NCBI RefSeq assembly: GCF_900105735.1 | Contig: NZ_LT629793.1 | Span: 1,736,001-1,800,000 of the forward strand | Length of the DNA: 64,000 bases | Origin: Pseudomonas yamanorum | GTDB lineage: Bacteria > Pseudomonadota > Gammaproteobacteria > Pseudomonadales > Pseudomonadaceae | Reading direction: 5' to 3' | In this document: positions 26,101 to 34,002 of the stretch, one piece after another | Position numbering within the stretch: the stretch's first letter is position 1 | Layout of the letters: every line of letters begins with the position of its first letter | Notes under the pieces: model-generated | The model's input: the letters and a program-made list of their open reading frames with translations, nothing else | Told to the model about the DNA's origin: nothing | Databases searched by the model: none | Translations under genes and position numbers: made by a program

Positions 26101-27057
26101 CTTGCGCAGCATGTCGGCGGCGTCGCGAATCTCGCGCTCGCCGGGCAGGAACACCAGCACATCGCCGGGGCTCTTGCGTTCGCTGCGTTCAAAGGCGGCG
26201 ATCTCATCAAGGGTGGCGAGAATCGCCTGGTCGACGGTCAGGTCGTCCTCGACGCGGTTGCCCTCTTCGTCCTGCTCCAGGGTCAGCGGGCGGTACCAGG
26301 TTTCCACTGGGAAGGTGCGGCCCGACACTTCGACAATCGGCGCATCGTCGAAGTGCTTGGAAAAGCGCTCCAGGTCGATGGTCGCCGAAGTAATGATGAC
26401 TTTGAGGTCCGGACGACGCGGCAGCAGGGTTTTCAGGTAGCCCAGCAGGAAGTCGATGTTCAGGCTGCGCTCGTGGGCTTCGTCGACGATGATCGTGTCG
26501 TAGCGTTCGAGGTAGCGGTCGTTCTGGGTTTCGGCCAGCAGGATGCCGTCGGTCATCAGCTTGATCAGGGTGTTGGAATCACTCTGATCTTCAAACCGCA
26601 CCTGGTAACCCACCAGGGATCCCAGCGGTGTCGCCAGTTCTTCCGCGACCCGGCTTGCCACGCTGCGCGCCGCAATCCGGCGCGGCTGGGTATGGCCGAT
26701 CAGGCCGTATTGGCCGCGGCCGATTTCCAGGCAGATTTTCGGCAACTGGGTGGTTTTACCCGAGCCGGTCTCACCGGCAATGATCAGCACCTGATGCTTG
26801 AGCAGCGCCGCCTTGATTTCGTCGCGCTTGGCGGCGATCGGCAGGCTGTCGTCATAGCGAATCACCGGCAGGCTGGCACGCCGCGCCGTCACCTGGGCGC
26901 AGGAGGCCTGCATCCGCGTCACCCACTGCGCAAGTTTTTCCTCATCGGGTTTCTTGCGCAGCTCAAGCAGTTGCCGCCGCAAGCGGTGGCGGTCGGCGAG
27001 CATGGCGTGATCGAGGTTTTTCAGCAGTTGGTCGATAGCGGGCGCTTGGTCAGTCAT
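23146..27057 (-). CDS. hrpA: ATP-dependent RNA helicase HrpA
   Basis: A 1303-residue DEAH-box helicase, the normal length. Motifs in order: Walker A IIAGETGSGKTTQLPK (about residue 92), TQPRRIAARSVA, DEAH (TIIVDEAHERSLNIDFLLG), SATID, VFLPGEREIRD, ATNVAETSLTVPGIRYVIDSG, QRKGRCGR, then the HA2/OB region and a long C-terminal DUF3418 domain. E. coli HrpA rescues stalled or collided ribosomes; a translation-quality role is expected here by homology. It is monocistronic, about 70 bp downstream of aceK. Confidence 0.95.
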   Translation of the reverse strand: MTDQAPAIDQLLKNLDHAMLADRHRLRRQLLELRKKPDEEKLAQWVTRMQASCAQVTARRASLPVIRYDDSLPIAAKRDEIKAALLKHQVLIIAGETGSGKTTQLPKICLEIGRGQYGLIGHTQPRRIAARSVASRVAEELATPLGSLVGYQVRFEDQSDSNTLIKLMTDGILLAETQNDRYLERYDTIIVDEAHERSLNIDFLLGYLKTLLPRRPDLKVIITSATIDLERFSKHFDDAPIVEVSGRTFPVETWYRPLTLEQDEEGNRVEDDLTVDQAILATLDEIAAFERSERKSPGDVLVFLPGEREIRDAADMLRKAQLKHTEILPLYARLSPAEQQRIFQSHPGRRVVLATNVAETSLTVPGIRYVIDSGTARISRYSYRAKVQRLPIEAISQASANQRKGRCGRVEPGICVRLYSEEDFIGRPEFTDPEILRTNLAAVILQMLHLRLGEITDFPFIEPPDGKAISDGFNLLQELSAVDRNSQLTAMGRQLARLPVDPRMGRMLLEAAKLGSLQEVLIVASAMSIQDPRERPPERQQAADQAHAQWKDPDSDFAGLVNLWRGFEEQRQELTASPLRNWCRKNFLNYLRLREWRDSHRQLSLICRDMQLTVNKEPADFPKLHKAVLSGLLSQIGQKTEEGDYLGARQRRFWIHPSSGIGKKRPQWLMTAELVETTKLYARMVAKIDADWIEPLAGHLIKKNHFEPHWEKKRGQVVAFEQITLFGLIIVGRRPVHYGPIDPVTSRELFIREGLVRGEIQSRARCLTANQQLLEQLDELEAKARRRDILADEETLYAFYDARLPAEIHQTATFDSWYKVNSQKDPQLLIMREEDVLAREASEVTAAHYPDTLHLGDLALALSYHFEPNHPRDGVTLRVPAPLLPALPPERLEWLVPGVIEAKCIALVRNLPKALRKNFVPVPDFVKAALQRIEFGQGSLPQALGRELLRMTGARVSDEAWAEAAQQVENHLKMNLEVVDGQGKFLGEGRDLAELTARFAEASQAALAVPQTAKSQQPVEAKVFAAVAEKTQQNIAGLSMTVYPALVEENGTVKEGRFSTAAEAEFQHRRALQRLLLQQLAEPAKFLRGKLPGLTELGLMYRELGRIEALVEDILLASLDSCVLEGEASLPRDGAGLAALAERKRGSWTEHAERQARLTLEILKLWHGLQKRFKGKIDLAQAVALNDIKQQLSNLVYPGFVRETSAQWFKELPRFLKAIELRLEKLPSQVQKDRVWSTELSGLWSQYQNRLNKHAQEGKRDPQLELYRWWLEEYRVSLFAQQLGTKVPISDKRLSKQWSLVEA

Positions 27058-27127
27058 CAGGTACGCAAAGGTCGTCTATGTAGGCAGGGGGCGGATTGTC
27101 GCAGAAAAGCGCCGCCACGCGCTCCCC

Positions 27128-28849
27128 TCATTCATTGTCCAGGCCCTTGCGCCGGTAAGGAAACACATCGATCACCTTGCCGGCGCGAATCGCCTCTTGC
27201 AGACCTTTCCAGTAGTCGGCGTTGTACAACTCGCCGTGCAGTTCGTCGAACAGCCGGCGCTGGCCAGCATCGGCAAACAGGAACGGCGGGAATTCCTCCG
27301 GGAACACATCCAGTGGGCCGATGGAATACCAGGGCTCGGAGGCCATTTCATCTTCCGGAGTACGCGGTGCCGGGATGTGGCGAAAGTTGGCCTCGGTCAG
27401 GAAACAGATTTCGTCATAGTCGTAGAACACCACGCGACCATGGCGGGTGACGCCAAAATTCTTCAGCAACATATCGCCAGGGAAAATATTCGCCGCCGCC
27501 AGTTGCTTGATCGCCAGGCCGTAGTCTTCCAGCGCCTCGCGGACCTGGGCTTCGTTGGCGTTTTCGAGATAGAGGTTGAGCGGGGTCATGCGCCGCTCGG
27601 TCCAACAGTGGCGGATCAGTACCGTATCGCCTTCCACTTCGACGGTGCCGGCGGCGACTTCAAGCAGCTCGGCCAGGCATTCGGGCTCGAACTTGCTCAA
27701 CGGAAAACGGAAGTCGGCGAACTCCTGGGTGTCTGCCATGCGCCCTACCCGGTCGACACTTTTCACCAGCCGGTACTTCTCGATCACCGTGGCGCGATTG
27801 ACGTTCTTCGACGGCGAAAACCGGTCCTTGATGATCTTGAACACGGTATTGAAGCCCGGCAGGGTAAACACGCTCATGACCATGCCGCGCACGCCCGGGG
27901 CCATGATGAACTGGTCGTCGGTGGTGGCGAGGTGGTTGATCAGCGCCCGGTAGAACTCGGATTTTCCGTGTTTGTAGAAGCCGATGGAGGTGTACAACTC
28001 GGCGATGTGCTTGCCCGGCAGGATGCGCTTGAGGAAGCCGATAAACTCCGCCGGCACCGGCACGTCCACCATGAAATAGGAGCGGGTGAACGAGAAGATG
28101 ATCGACACGTCGGCTTCGTCGGTGATCAGCGCGTCGATCTGGATGCCGCGCCCTTCCCGATGCAGCAGCGGGATCACCAGCGGCCACTGTTCGTCGCGGG
28201 TGTAGATGCGCCCTACGAGGTACGCGCCTTTGTTGCGGTACAGCACCGAGGAGAATAGTTCGACGTTGAGGTCCGGGTCTTTGCAGACCCAGTCCGGCAG
28301 GTTTTCGCGCAATTGCGCTTCCAGGCGGCGCAGGTCGGCGGGCAAGTCGGCGTAGGGCTCGCTGAAACGGTAGTCGGCGAAAATCTGTTCCAGCATGCCT
28401 GCCAGCTTGCCGCCCGGCTTGTAGGTGCGGGTCTGCGCCGCCCGGGCGCGGCGCAGGCTCGGCCGCGTGGTGTGAATGAACATGCAGCCGTCGCTGATCA
28501 GGTCATGGCTGAACAGCCCGCAAAACGTCGAGTTGTACCAGGTCTCGGACAGCTCATCGTCAAACCGCAGGTCGATCAGGCTGATGTAGGCGCTTTTCAC
28601 CAGCGGCCAGGCGGCAATGTCGAGTAACACGGCTTCATCGAAGGCCGCCCGCAGCCGCGCCGTGACTTCGCTGACCTTGTCTTCATACAGGTTGATGCGC
28701 GCCGCCGAGGCCGCCTGCCCTTGCTGCCACTGTGCCTTTTCGAAACGCTCCCGGGCGCCATCGGTGATCTGGCGGAAGTGCTCGCGGTAGTCGTCGAAGC
28801 CGTCGAGGATCATCTGCGCAATGTCGAGGGCGGGCGTTTGCTGCGGCAT
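27128..28849 (-). CDS. aceK: Isocitrate dehydrogenase kinase/phosphatase
   Basis: A 573-residue bifunctional enzyme that phosphorylates and dephosphorylates isocitrate dehydrogenase, diverting carbon into the glyoxylate shunt. Recognisable parts are the N-terminal regulatory domain ([24 protein letters not shown]), the ATP-site region [28 protein letters not shown] and the metal-binding [25 protein letters not shown] chose ATG 28849, preceded by AGAGG, over the ATG seven codons upstream. In Pseudomonas aceK usually stands alone from aceBA, as it does here. Confidence 0.95.
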   Translation of the reverse strand: MPQQTPALDIAQMILDGFDDYREHFRQITDGARERFEKAQWQQGQAASAARINLYEDKVSEVTARLRAAFDEAVLLDIAAWPLVKSAYISLIDLRFDDELSETWYNSTFCGLFSHDLISDGCMFIHTTRPSLRRARAAQTRTYKPGGKLAGMLEQIFADYRFSEPYADLPADLRRLEAQLRENLPDWVCKDPDLNVELFSSVLYRNKGAYLVGRIYTRDEQWPLVIPLLHREGRGIQIDALITDEADVSIIFSFTRSYFMVDVPVPAEFIGFLKRILPGKHIAELYTSIGFYKHGKSEFYRALINHLATTDDQFIMAPGVRGMVMSVFTLPGFNTVFKIIKDRFSPSKNVNRATVIEKYRLVKSVDRVGRMADTQEFADFRFPLSKFEPECLAELLEVAAGTVEVEGDTVLIRHCWTERRMTPLNLYLENANEAQVREALEDYGLAIKQLAAANIFPGDMLLKNFGVTRHGRVVFYDYDEICFLTEANFRHIPAPRTPEDEMASEPWYSIGPLDVFPEEFPPFLFADAGQRRLFDELHGELYNADYWKGLQEAIRAGKVIDVFPYRRKGLDNE

Positions 28850-29260
28850 TTGGGAAACCTCTGCGGGCATTTGGAGTGAGCTGAGCTTAGCCAGTGTGCA
28901 GGAACAGGAGAAGGGACATTTTTTCGTTCAGCCTTGTACAGGTTTGTTCATTTTGTACATTTATTTTCAGTTTTATTAAGTCGACCATTCGGTCAATAAA
29001 AAACCTAGAAGTCAGTTCAGCCAAGTTAAACGTTTCATCTGAAGGCCTTTAACCACGGGCCTCCCCCGGGAGCCCCTGGAAAACCCGAGTATTTGCTCTA
29101 GCACGCTGGACCTCACTTCCCTTTGGAGCATTGGATCCAACGTAAGGGAAACCCTTATTACCTTCATGATGGCTCTTTGCTATATAGCGCGCCCTCTCCC
29201 ACCTAACAAGGTCAGAAGACCGGTCCGGGAACAGGTTCTAATCGACCAAGGAGCATTGAG
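28850..29260. other. Intergenic region between aceK and the chemoreceptor gene
   Basis: About 410 bp with no gene. The first half is AT-rich and holds two TTGTACA copies (28934-28940 and 28953-28959, 19-bp period) and a GACC-ATTC-GGTC palindrome (28983-28994), which look like aceK promoter or operator elements. A strong AAGGAG precedes the chemoreceptor ATG. I see no sigma-28-type promoter for the latter. Confidence 0.5.
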
Positions 29261-30886
29261 ATGTCATTGAGGAATATGGGGATCGGCCTGCGCGCCAGTC
29301 TGAGTTTTGGGGTGTTGGCCAGCCTGTTGATCGTGGTCGGCCTATTTGGTTTAGGCCAGATGGCCAAGCTGCGGGAAAGCGCGCTGATCATCGAAGAGTC
29401 GTGGATGCCGAGTATTGAAAACATTCACGACAGCGCCGCCTATGTCGCCAGCATCCGCCTGGAAGCGTTGCGCTTGCTCACCACCGATGAGTCCCGGGTG
29501 CGCGACAACAGCAAAAACCTGATCACCCGCCAACGTGGCGACCTTGAAGAACTGCTGAAGCGTCACGAAACCTTGCTGAGCAACGAGCAAGAACGCGACC
29601 TGCTCAAGCAGTTGAAAGCCAACGTTGCGACCTACATGACGATCGTCGCCCAGATGATTCAACTGGTCGACCAGGACCAGCAGCAAAACGCCATGGACCT
29701 GCTCAACAGCCGGCTGGCGCCCCAAGGCATGGTCCTCAATAAAAGCCTGGAAGACATGATCACCTTCAATCAAAAAGGTGTGGAAGGCGCCGCAGAGTCG
29801 GCGGCGCAGATGTACACCAGCGCCCAATGGGTGGTCGGCAGCATCATCGTCACCGCCCTGCTCGCCACCTTGTTGCTGGCCTGGCTGCTGACCCGCAGCA
29901 TCACCGCGCCCATTGGCCAGGCACTGACGGTGGCCCGTACCATCGCCTCCGGCGACCTGAGCCGGCCGATCGTTGTGGAAGGCAAAGACGAGCCGGCGCA
30001 ATTGCTCAGCGCATTGGCCACCATGCAGACCAACCTGCAGGACACCATCCGTGGCATCAGCGAATCGTCGCAGCAGTTGGCCTCGGCGGCCGAAGAGATG
30101 AGCTCGGTGATGGAACAGAGCACCCGCGGCCTGCAGGCGCAGAACGATGAAATCGAACAGGCTGCCACCGCGGTGACGCAGATGAGCGCAGCAGTAGACG
30201 AAGTGGCGGGCAATGCGGTGTCCAGCGCCGAAGCGTCCAAGGCCTCCGACGAAGACAGCAAGCACGGCCATTACCAGATCAGCGAGACCATCAGCTCGAT
30301 CCAGAACCTGGTGGACGAAGTGCTCGGGGCCTCTACCAAGGCCGAAGGCCTGGCGGTGCAGGCCCAGGACATCAGCAAAGTACTGGAAGTGATTCGCGGG
30401 ATTGCCGGTCAGACCAACCTGCTGGCGCTCAACGCGGCGATTGAGGCGGCCCGCGCAGGCGAGGCCGGTCGCGGTTTTGCCGTGGTGGCGGACGAAGTGC
30501 GCTCCCTGGCGCAGCGCACCCAGGACTCCACCGAAGAAATCGAGCAGATGATCAACGGCATCCAGCAAGGTACCCAGGACACCGTCGGGGCCTTGAACAG
30601 CAGCGCCGAACACGCCGGCCAGACCTTGCAGCGGGCCAACAGCGCCGGCAGTGCGCTGGAGAAAATCACTGCGGCGATCTCGTAGATCAGCCAGCGCAAC
30701 CTGGTGATCGCCAGCGCCGCCGAGCAGCAGGCACTGGTGGCCCGAGAGGTGGACCGCAGCCTGGTGAACATTCGGGACCTGTCGACACAAACCGCCGCCG
30801 GTGCCACCCAGACTTCGGCGGCCAGCCAGGAACTGTCGCGGCTGGCGGTGGACCTCAATGGCTTGGTAACGCGCTTCGTGCTGTAA
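29261..30886 (+). pseudogene. Methyl-accepting chemotaxis protein interrupted by an in-frame TAG
   Basis: Transmembrane chemoreceptor: TM1 about residues 11-32, a four-helix-bundle sensor domain, TM2 about 190-210, HAMP, then the signalling hairpin whose tip [45 protein letters not shown] is intact. After residue 474 (ITAAIS) the frame meets TAG at 30683-30685. It continues without a shift for 66 codons (ISQRNLVIASAAEQQALVAREVD to LVTRFVL), matching the normal MCP C-terminus. Intact homologues usually have Gln at this place, so one C-to-T change explains it. The truncated product would lose the second methylation helix. The interrupted length is 541 residues. Confidence 0.85.
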
Positions 30887-30958
30887 AACATGTATTAGCG
30901 ATTGTGTCAGACAGGTCCGTGGGCAACACTTCCGCCCTTATCAAACAGGAGTTTTTCC

Positions 30959-31855
30959 GTGAGACCTGTCGACACCCTCCACCTGTTGGTGCTGGCCGCT
31001 ATCTGGGGCGCGAGTTTTTTGTTCATGCGAATTATCGCGCCGGAAATCGGCACCATTCCTACGGCATTTTTCCGGGTGTCGATTGCCGCCACCGGCCTGC
31101 TGGTGATCCTCGCCATGATGCGGGTGAGCTGGGATTTCCAAGGCAAGTTCAAGACGGTCCTGTTGCTGGGCGTCATCAACTCGGGCATTCCCGCGACCAT
31201 GTATTCGGTGGCGGCCCAAGTGCTGCCGGCCGGTTACTCGGCGATCTTCAATGCCACGACGCCGCTGATGGGCGTGCTGATTGGCGGGCTGTTTTTCAGT
31301 GAGCGTCTGACGCCGTCGAAAATTGCCGGCGTGTGCCTGGGGCTGTTCGGCGTTGGCATCCTGACCCGCGCCGGGCCGGTGGCCTTCGACATGGAACTGC
31401 TGATGGGCGCGCTGGCGTGCTTGTTGGCGACTACCTGTTATGGCTTTGCGGGCTTCCTGGCAAGGCGCTGGCTCGATCAACGGGGCGGGCTGGACAGTCG
31501 TCTCGCAGCCTTGGGCAGCATGCTCGGGGCCACGCTGTTCCTGCTGCCGCTGTTTGCCTGGAGTGCCATCAGCCATCCACCGGCCAGTTGGGGTGGCTGG
31601 CCTGTGTGGTTGTCGTTGCTCGGATTGGGGCTGGTATGTACGGCGTTTGCCTACATCCTGTACTTCCGCTTACTGACCTCCATCGGCCCGGTGAAGTCGA
31701 TGACCGTGACCTTCATGATTCCGCCGTTCGGGGTGTTATGGGGTGCATTGCTCCTGGATGAACCGCTGTCCATGGCGCATCTGTATGGTGGGCTGTTGAT
31801 TGCGGGGGCATTGTGGCTGGTGCTTCGGCCAGGGAAATTGGCCGGGAAGCTGTAG
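30959..31855 (+). CDS. DMT/EamA-family transporter
   Basis: A 298-residue inner-membrane exporter with ten predicted helices and two EamA repeats (LAAIWGASFLFMRIIAPEIGTIPTAFFRV and GLGLVCTAFAYILYFRLLTSIGPVKSMTVTFMIPPFGVLWG). The start is GTG 30959, seven bases after CAGGAG; earlier in-frame starts would add a non-membrane leader. The stop lies inside the perfect hairpin at 31848-31877. It faces another DMT gene whose stop is 30 bp away. Substrate is unknown. Confidence 0.85.
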   Translation: MRPVDTLHLLVLAAIWGASFLFMRIIAPEIGTIPTAFFRVSIAATGLLVILAMMRVSWDFQGKFKTVLLLGVINSGIPATMYSVAAQVLPAGYSAIFNATTPLMGVLIGGLFFSERLTPSKIAGVCLGLFGVGILTRAGPVAFDMELLMGALACLLATTCYGFAGFLARRWLDQRGGLDSRLAALGSMLGATLFLLPLFAWSAISHPPASWGGWPVWLSLLGLGLVCTAFAYILYFRLLTSIGPVKSMTVTFMIPPFGVLWGALLLDEPLSMAHLYGGLLIAGALWLVLRPGKLAGKL

Positions 31856-31877
31856 GAGCGTTTCGGCTCCTACAGCT
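31848..31877. terminator. Perfect 12-bp hairpin between converging DMT genes
   Basis: AGCTGTAGGAGC-GTTTCG-GCTCCTACAGCT, perfect over 12 bp, overlapping the stop codon of the upstream gene and ending 9 bp before the stop of the opposing one. There is no T-run. The core GTAGGAGC is the outer part of the local REP elements. Confidence 0.6.
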
Positions 31878-31885
31878 GGGGTTGA

Positions 31886-32746
31886 TCAGCTCTTACGGAA
31901 CACAAAAGCCAATCCGACAATGATCAGGCCCATCCCCAGCAAGCTCAGGATTGCCAGCTTGTTGCCGAAGATCAGGTAATCCATCACGGCCGTCACCGCG
32001 GGCACCAGATAGAACAAGCTGGTGACATTCACCAGGTTGCCCCGAGCGATCAGCCGGTACAGCAACAGCGTCGCCAGCAGCGACACCACCAAGCCCATCC
32101 ACAGCACCGGCACGAAAAAGCCGCTGCTGTGTTCAAAGTGGAACGGCTGGAACGGCACAAACACCGAGCACAACAACAAGCCTGCGAAGTACTGCACCGG
32201 CAGCGTGCCCAGCGGGTTATCGGTGATGCGCTTCTGCATGATCGAGCCGAAGGTCATGCTGGCCAGGGCCAACAGGCCAAAAAGTATGCCCGCCAGGGAC
32301 ATCCCGGACATGCCGATGCCCTGGTACACCACCATGATCAACCCCGCCAACCCCAGCGCCAGGCCGAACATCCGGCTCCAGGAGCGCTGACGCTCCATCA
32401 ACACCACGGTCAGGATCGGTTGCACGCCCATGATGGTAGCCATCATGCCGGGCGTGACTTTGAGGTCCAGGGCCAGCAGGTAAAAAATCTGGTAAGCCCC
32501 CAACAGCACCAGCCCGGTGGCCGCCGCGTAAAGCATCGGCTTGCCGGGACGCGGCAACTTCAGCTTGAGGATCGGGACCAGTATCACCAACCCCGCCAGG
32601 GCGATGGCAAAACGGATCAGCAAAAACGCAAAGGGCGAAGCGTGGGCCAGGCCCCATTTGGAGAAAATCGCCCCGCTGCTCCACAGCAAGACAAACAGGC
32701 TCGTCGAGGCCGCCGCGGCCACGGATTGTTTCGAAATAACAGACAT
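31886..32746 (-). CDS. DMT/EamA-family transporter
   Basis: A 286-residue exporter with ten membrane segments and two EamA repeats (LFVLLWSSGAIFSKWGLAHASPFAFLLIRFAIALAGLVIL and VVSLLATLLLYRLIARGNLVNVTSLFYLVPAVTAVMDYLIF). The start at 32746 follows GGTGG. It is only distantly similar to the facing DMT gene, so the pair is not a recent tandem duplication. Substrate is unknown. Confidence 0.85.
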   Translation of the reverse strand: MSVISKQSVAAAASTSLFVLLWSSGAIFSKWGLAHASPFAFLLIRFAIALAGLVILVPILKLKLPRPGKPMLYAAATGLVLLGAYQIFYLLALDLKVTPGMMATIMGVQPILTVVLMERQRSWSRMFGLALGLAGLIMVVYQGIGMSGMSLAGILFGLLALASMTFGSIMQKRITDNPLGTLPVQYFAGLLLCSVFVPFQPFHFEHSSGFFVPVLWMGLVVSLLATLLLYRLIARGNLVNVTSLFYLVPAVTAVMDYLIFGNKLAILSLLGMGLIIVGLAFVFRKS

Positions 32747-33194
32747 GGATACCACCTGTAATCAGGCAAAAAGCCAACTCAGCAAAGGCTGAAATTCAGT
32801 AGGTTTTTTTCAGGCGGGCACAGGGGGAACAGCCATCAGCTGATCAGCCCGAAATGCCAACACCCGGCGGTGATACGACTGCGTACACCGGCGTGCTACT
32901 GACAGGTGGGGGGTAGTGACTGATCTGCACAGGCTGCTGGTTCCCGCACGGCACGACCGCAGCGTTGACCGCTGAATCGACTACCGCTATGCGCAAGGAA
33001 GCTGGCATGTGCTGATCTTTTTTGAAGGGATGGACAGGTGTCTGAAAACACCTGCGGTCGACTATAACCAGCTGGGGACATGCTTTGCAATGACTTCGCC
33101 AAAAGGCCAGTAAGGACAGCTTGGGTCAACACCACTAGCCTTGGGAAAAACCAATCCGCTCCGAATCCGGGGGGCTTTTAACTCATGATGACCA
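32747..33194. other. 450-bp intergenic region before the orphan cassette
   Basis: No gene I can support. A 79-codon reverse frame (32896-33135) has no protein character or Shine-Dalgarno. A hairpin CAGGTGT-ctgaaa-ACACCTG lies at 33035-33054. The region probably marks the left edge of the AT-richer segment that continues to 33990. I see no tRNA remnant, integrase or flanking repeat. Confidence 0.4.
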
Positions 33195-33737
33195 ATGCCA
33201 AAAAAACGCGATTCTCTGCGCTATCAGTTATACCGCTCAAAGGCGCTACACCTTGCGAAAGCCTCTACAAGGCAGTGGTACGAAGCCCTTAAACAGGATG
33301 AAAGCAATGACGTCGACTTGACCAAGGTGCGATTTGAGCCCATCAACACCGAGGCATTGATTGCCTATCAAGAATGGGATGAGGCCCCACACTTTAACTG
33401 GGAGGAGATTGCAACGTGGAAAGCGCATGAGCCACTGGCGGTTGACCTGTCCATTTGGTTCGACGTCGAATTATGTGGGTTGTGCTTTGCCAACCCAAAT
33501 CAAAGTCGGTTGCGGATCAAAATCATCCGACTAGAAGGCAAACCCGGAAAAACCCATCCATTGAAAAGCCGTATCGCTGCGCTGACGATGATCGCCGTTG
33601 ATCATTACGCACAGATCATCGGCAGTCAGTGGATAGAGATTCAAGAACCCGCGCCTGGTGCAATTCCCGTCTACAGGAATCTAGGCTTTGACTTCGACTC
33701 CCAAGGGAGGCTTGTGATAGCAGTAGAGAAGGCTTAG
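33195..33737 (+). CDS. Uncharacterised 180-aa protein, possible GNAT fold at C-terminus
   Basis: The first half is charged and helical (MPKKRDSLRYQLYRSKALHLAKASTRQWYEALK). The second half has strands and a helix in an order recalling an acetyltransferase core: VDLSIWFDVELCGLCFANP, LRIKIIRLEG, RIAALTMIAVDHYAQIIGSQWIEIQEP, then IPVYRNLGFDFDS, similar to the YxxxGF end of GNAT proteins. The glycine-rich acetyl-CoA loop is not clear, so activity is doubtful. Codon use is visibly AT-richer than the neighbours. It is followed after 43 bp by a 59-aa gene, then a strong terminator. I do not recognise the family. Confidence 0.6.
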   Translation: MPKKRDSLRYQLYRSKALHLAKASTRQWYEALKQDESNDVDLTKVRFEPINTEALIAYQEWDEAPHFNWEEIATWKAHEPLAVDLSIWFDVELCGLCFANPNQSRLRIKIIRLEGKPGKTHPLKSRIAALTMIAVDHYAQIIGSQWIEIQEPAPGAIPVYRNLGFDFDSQGRLVIAVEKA

Positions 33738-33780
33738 CATCGTAACCATGTTCAATTAATGATCAACAGTGGAGGCTAAT

Positions 33781-33960
33781 ATGGGAGCAGTTCCTAAAAA
33801 CTCCGTCAGCCAAAAATCATCATCGAAGCCAATAAAAGAGTCTGGAGTACCAGCACTAGCACTCACCGCCAATCAGCGCCGTTTTCTCAGTGCAGCCATG
33901 ACGACCAGCGTTGATGAGCCCAGCCTTTTAGCGGGCAACCCCAACAAATCAAAAGCATAA
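33781..33960 (+). CDS. Uncharacterised 59-aa protein, partner of upstream gene
   Basis: A short protein with a disordered Ser/Lys-rich start (MGAVPKNSVSQKSSSKPIKES) and one likely helix (ALTANQRRFLSAAMTTS). GGAGG at 33771-33775 is correctly spaced from ATG 33781. It has no signal peptide or membrane segment. The 43-bp gap to the upstream gene and the shared terminator suggest a two-gene transcript. Function is unknown; its size would fit an antitoxin, immunity or accessory role, but nothing in the sequence proves that. Confidence 0.55.
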   Translation: MGAVPKNSVSQKSSSKPIKESGVPALALTANQRRFLSAAMTTSVDEPSLLAGNPNKSKA

Positions 33961-33987
33961 AAAACCGCTCAATCGAGCGGTTTTTTT
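33961..33987. terminator. Bidirectional terminator
   Basis: CCGCTC-AATC-GAGCGG flanked by A and T runs. It ends the 33195-33960 cassette on the plus strand and lpxO (stop at 34003) on the minus strand. Confidence 0.88.
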
Positions 33988-34002
33988 ATGCCTGCAAAAG
34001 CC

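Noticed and set aside
24631..27450. A 939-codon open frame on the plus strand opposite hrpA and aceK
   Set aside because: It is antisense to well-supported genes and its translation has no protein family character. High GC at third codon positions removes stops on the opposite strand.
30686..30886. The MCP tail as a separate small gene starting at an internal ATT/ATC or GTG codon
   Set aside because: No Shine-Dalgarno precedes it and its sequence is simply the in-frame continuation of the receptor.
32896..33135. A 79-codon reverse frame upstream of the orphan cassette
   Set aside because: No Shine-Dalgarno, no recognisable domain and an odd composition.
33195..33960. Calling the two-gene cassette a GNAT toxin-antitoxin module
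   Set aside because: Known GNAT toxins are paired with an upstream ribbon-helix-helix or Xre antitoxin. Here the small gene is downstream, lacks such a fold, and the acetyl-CoA loop is unclear.
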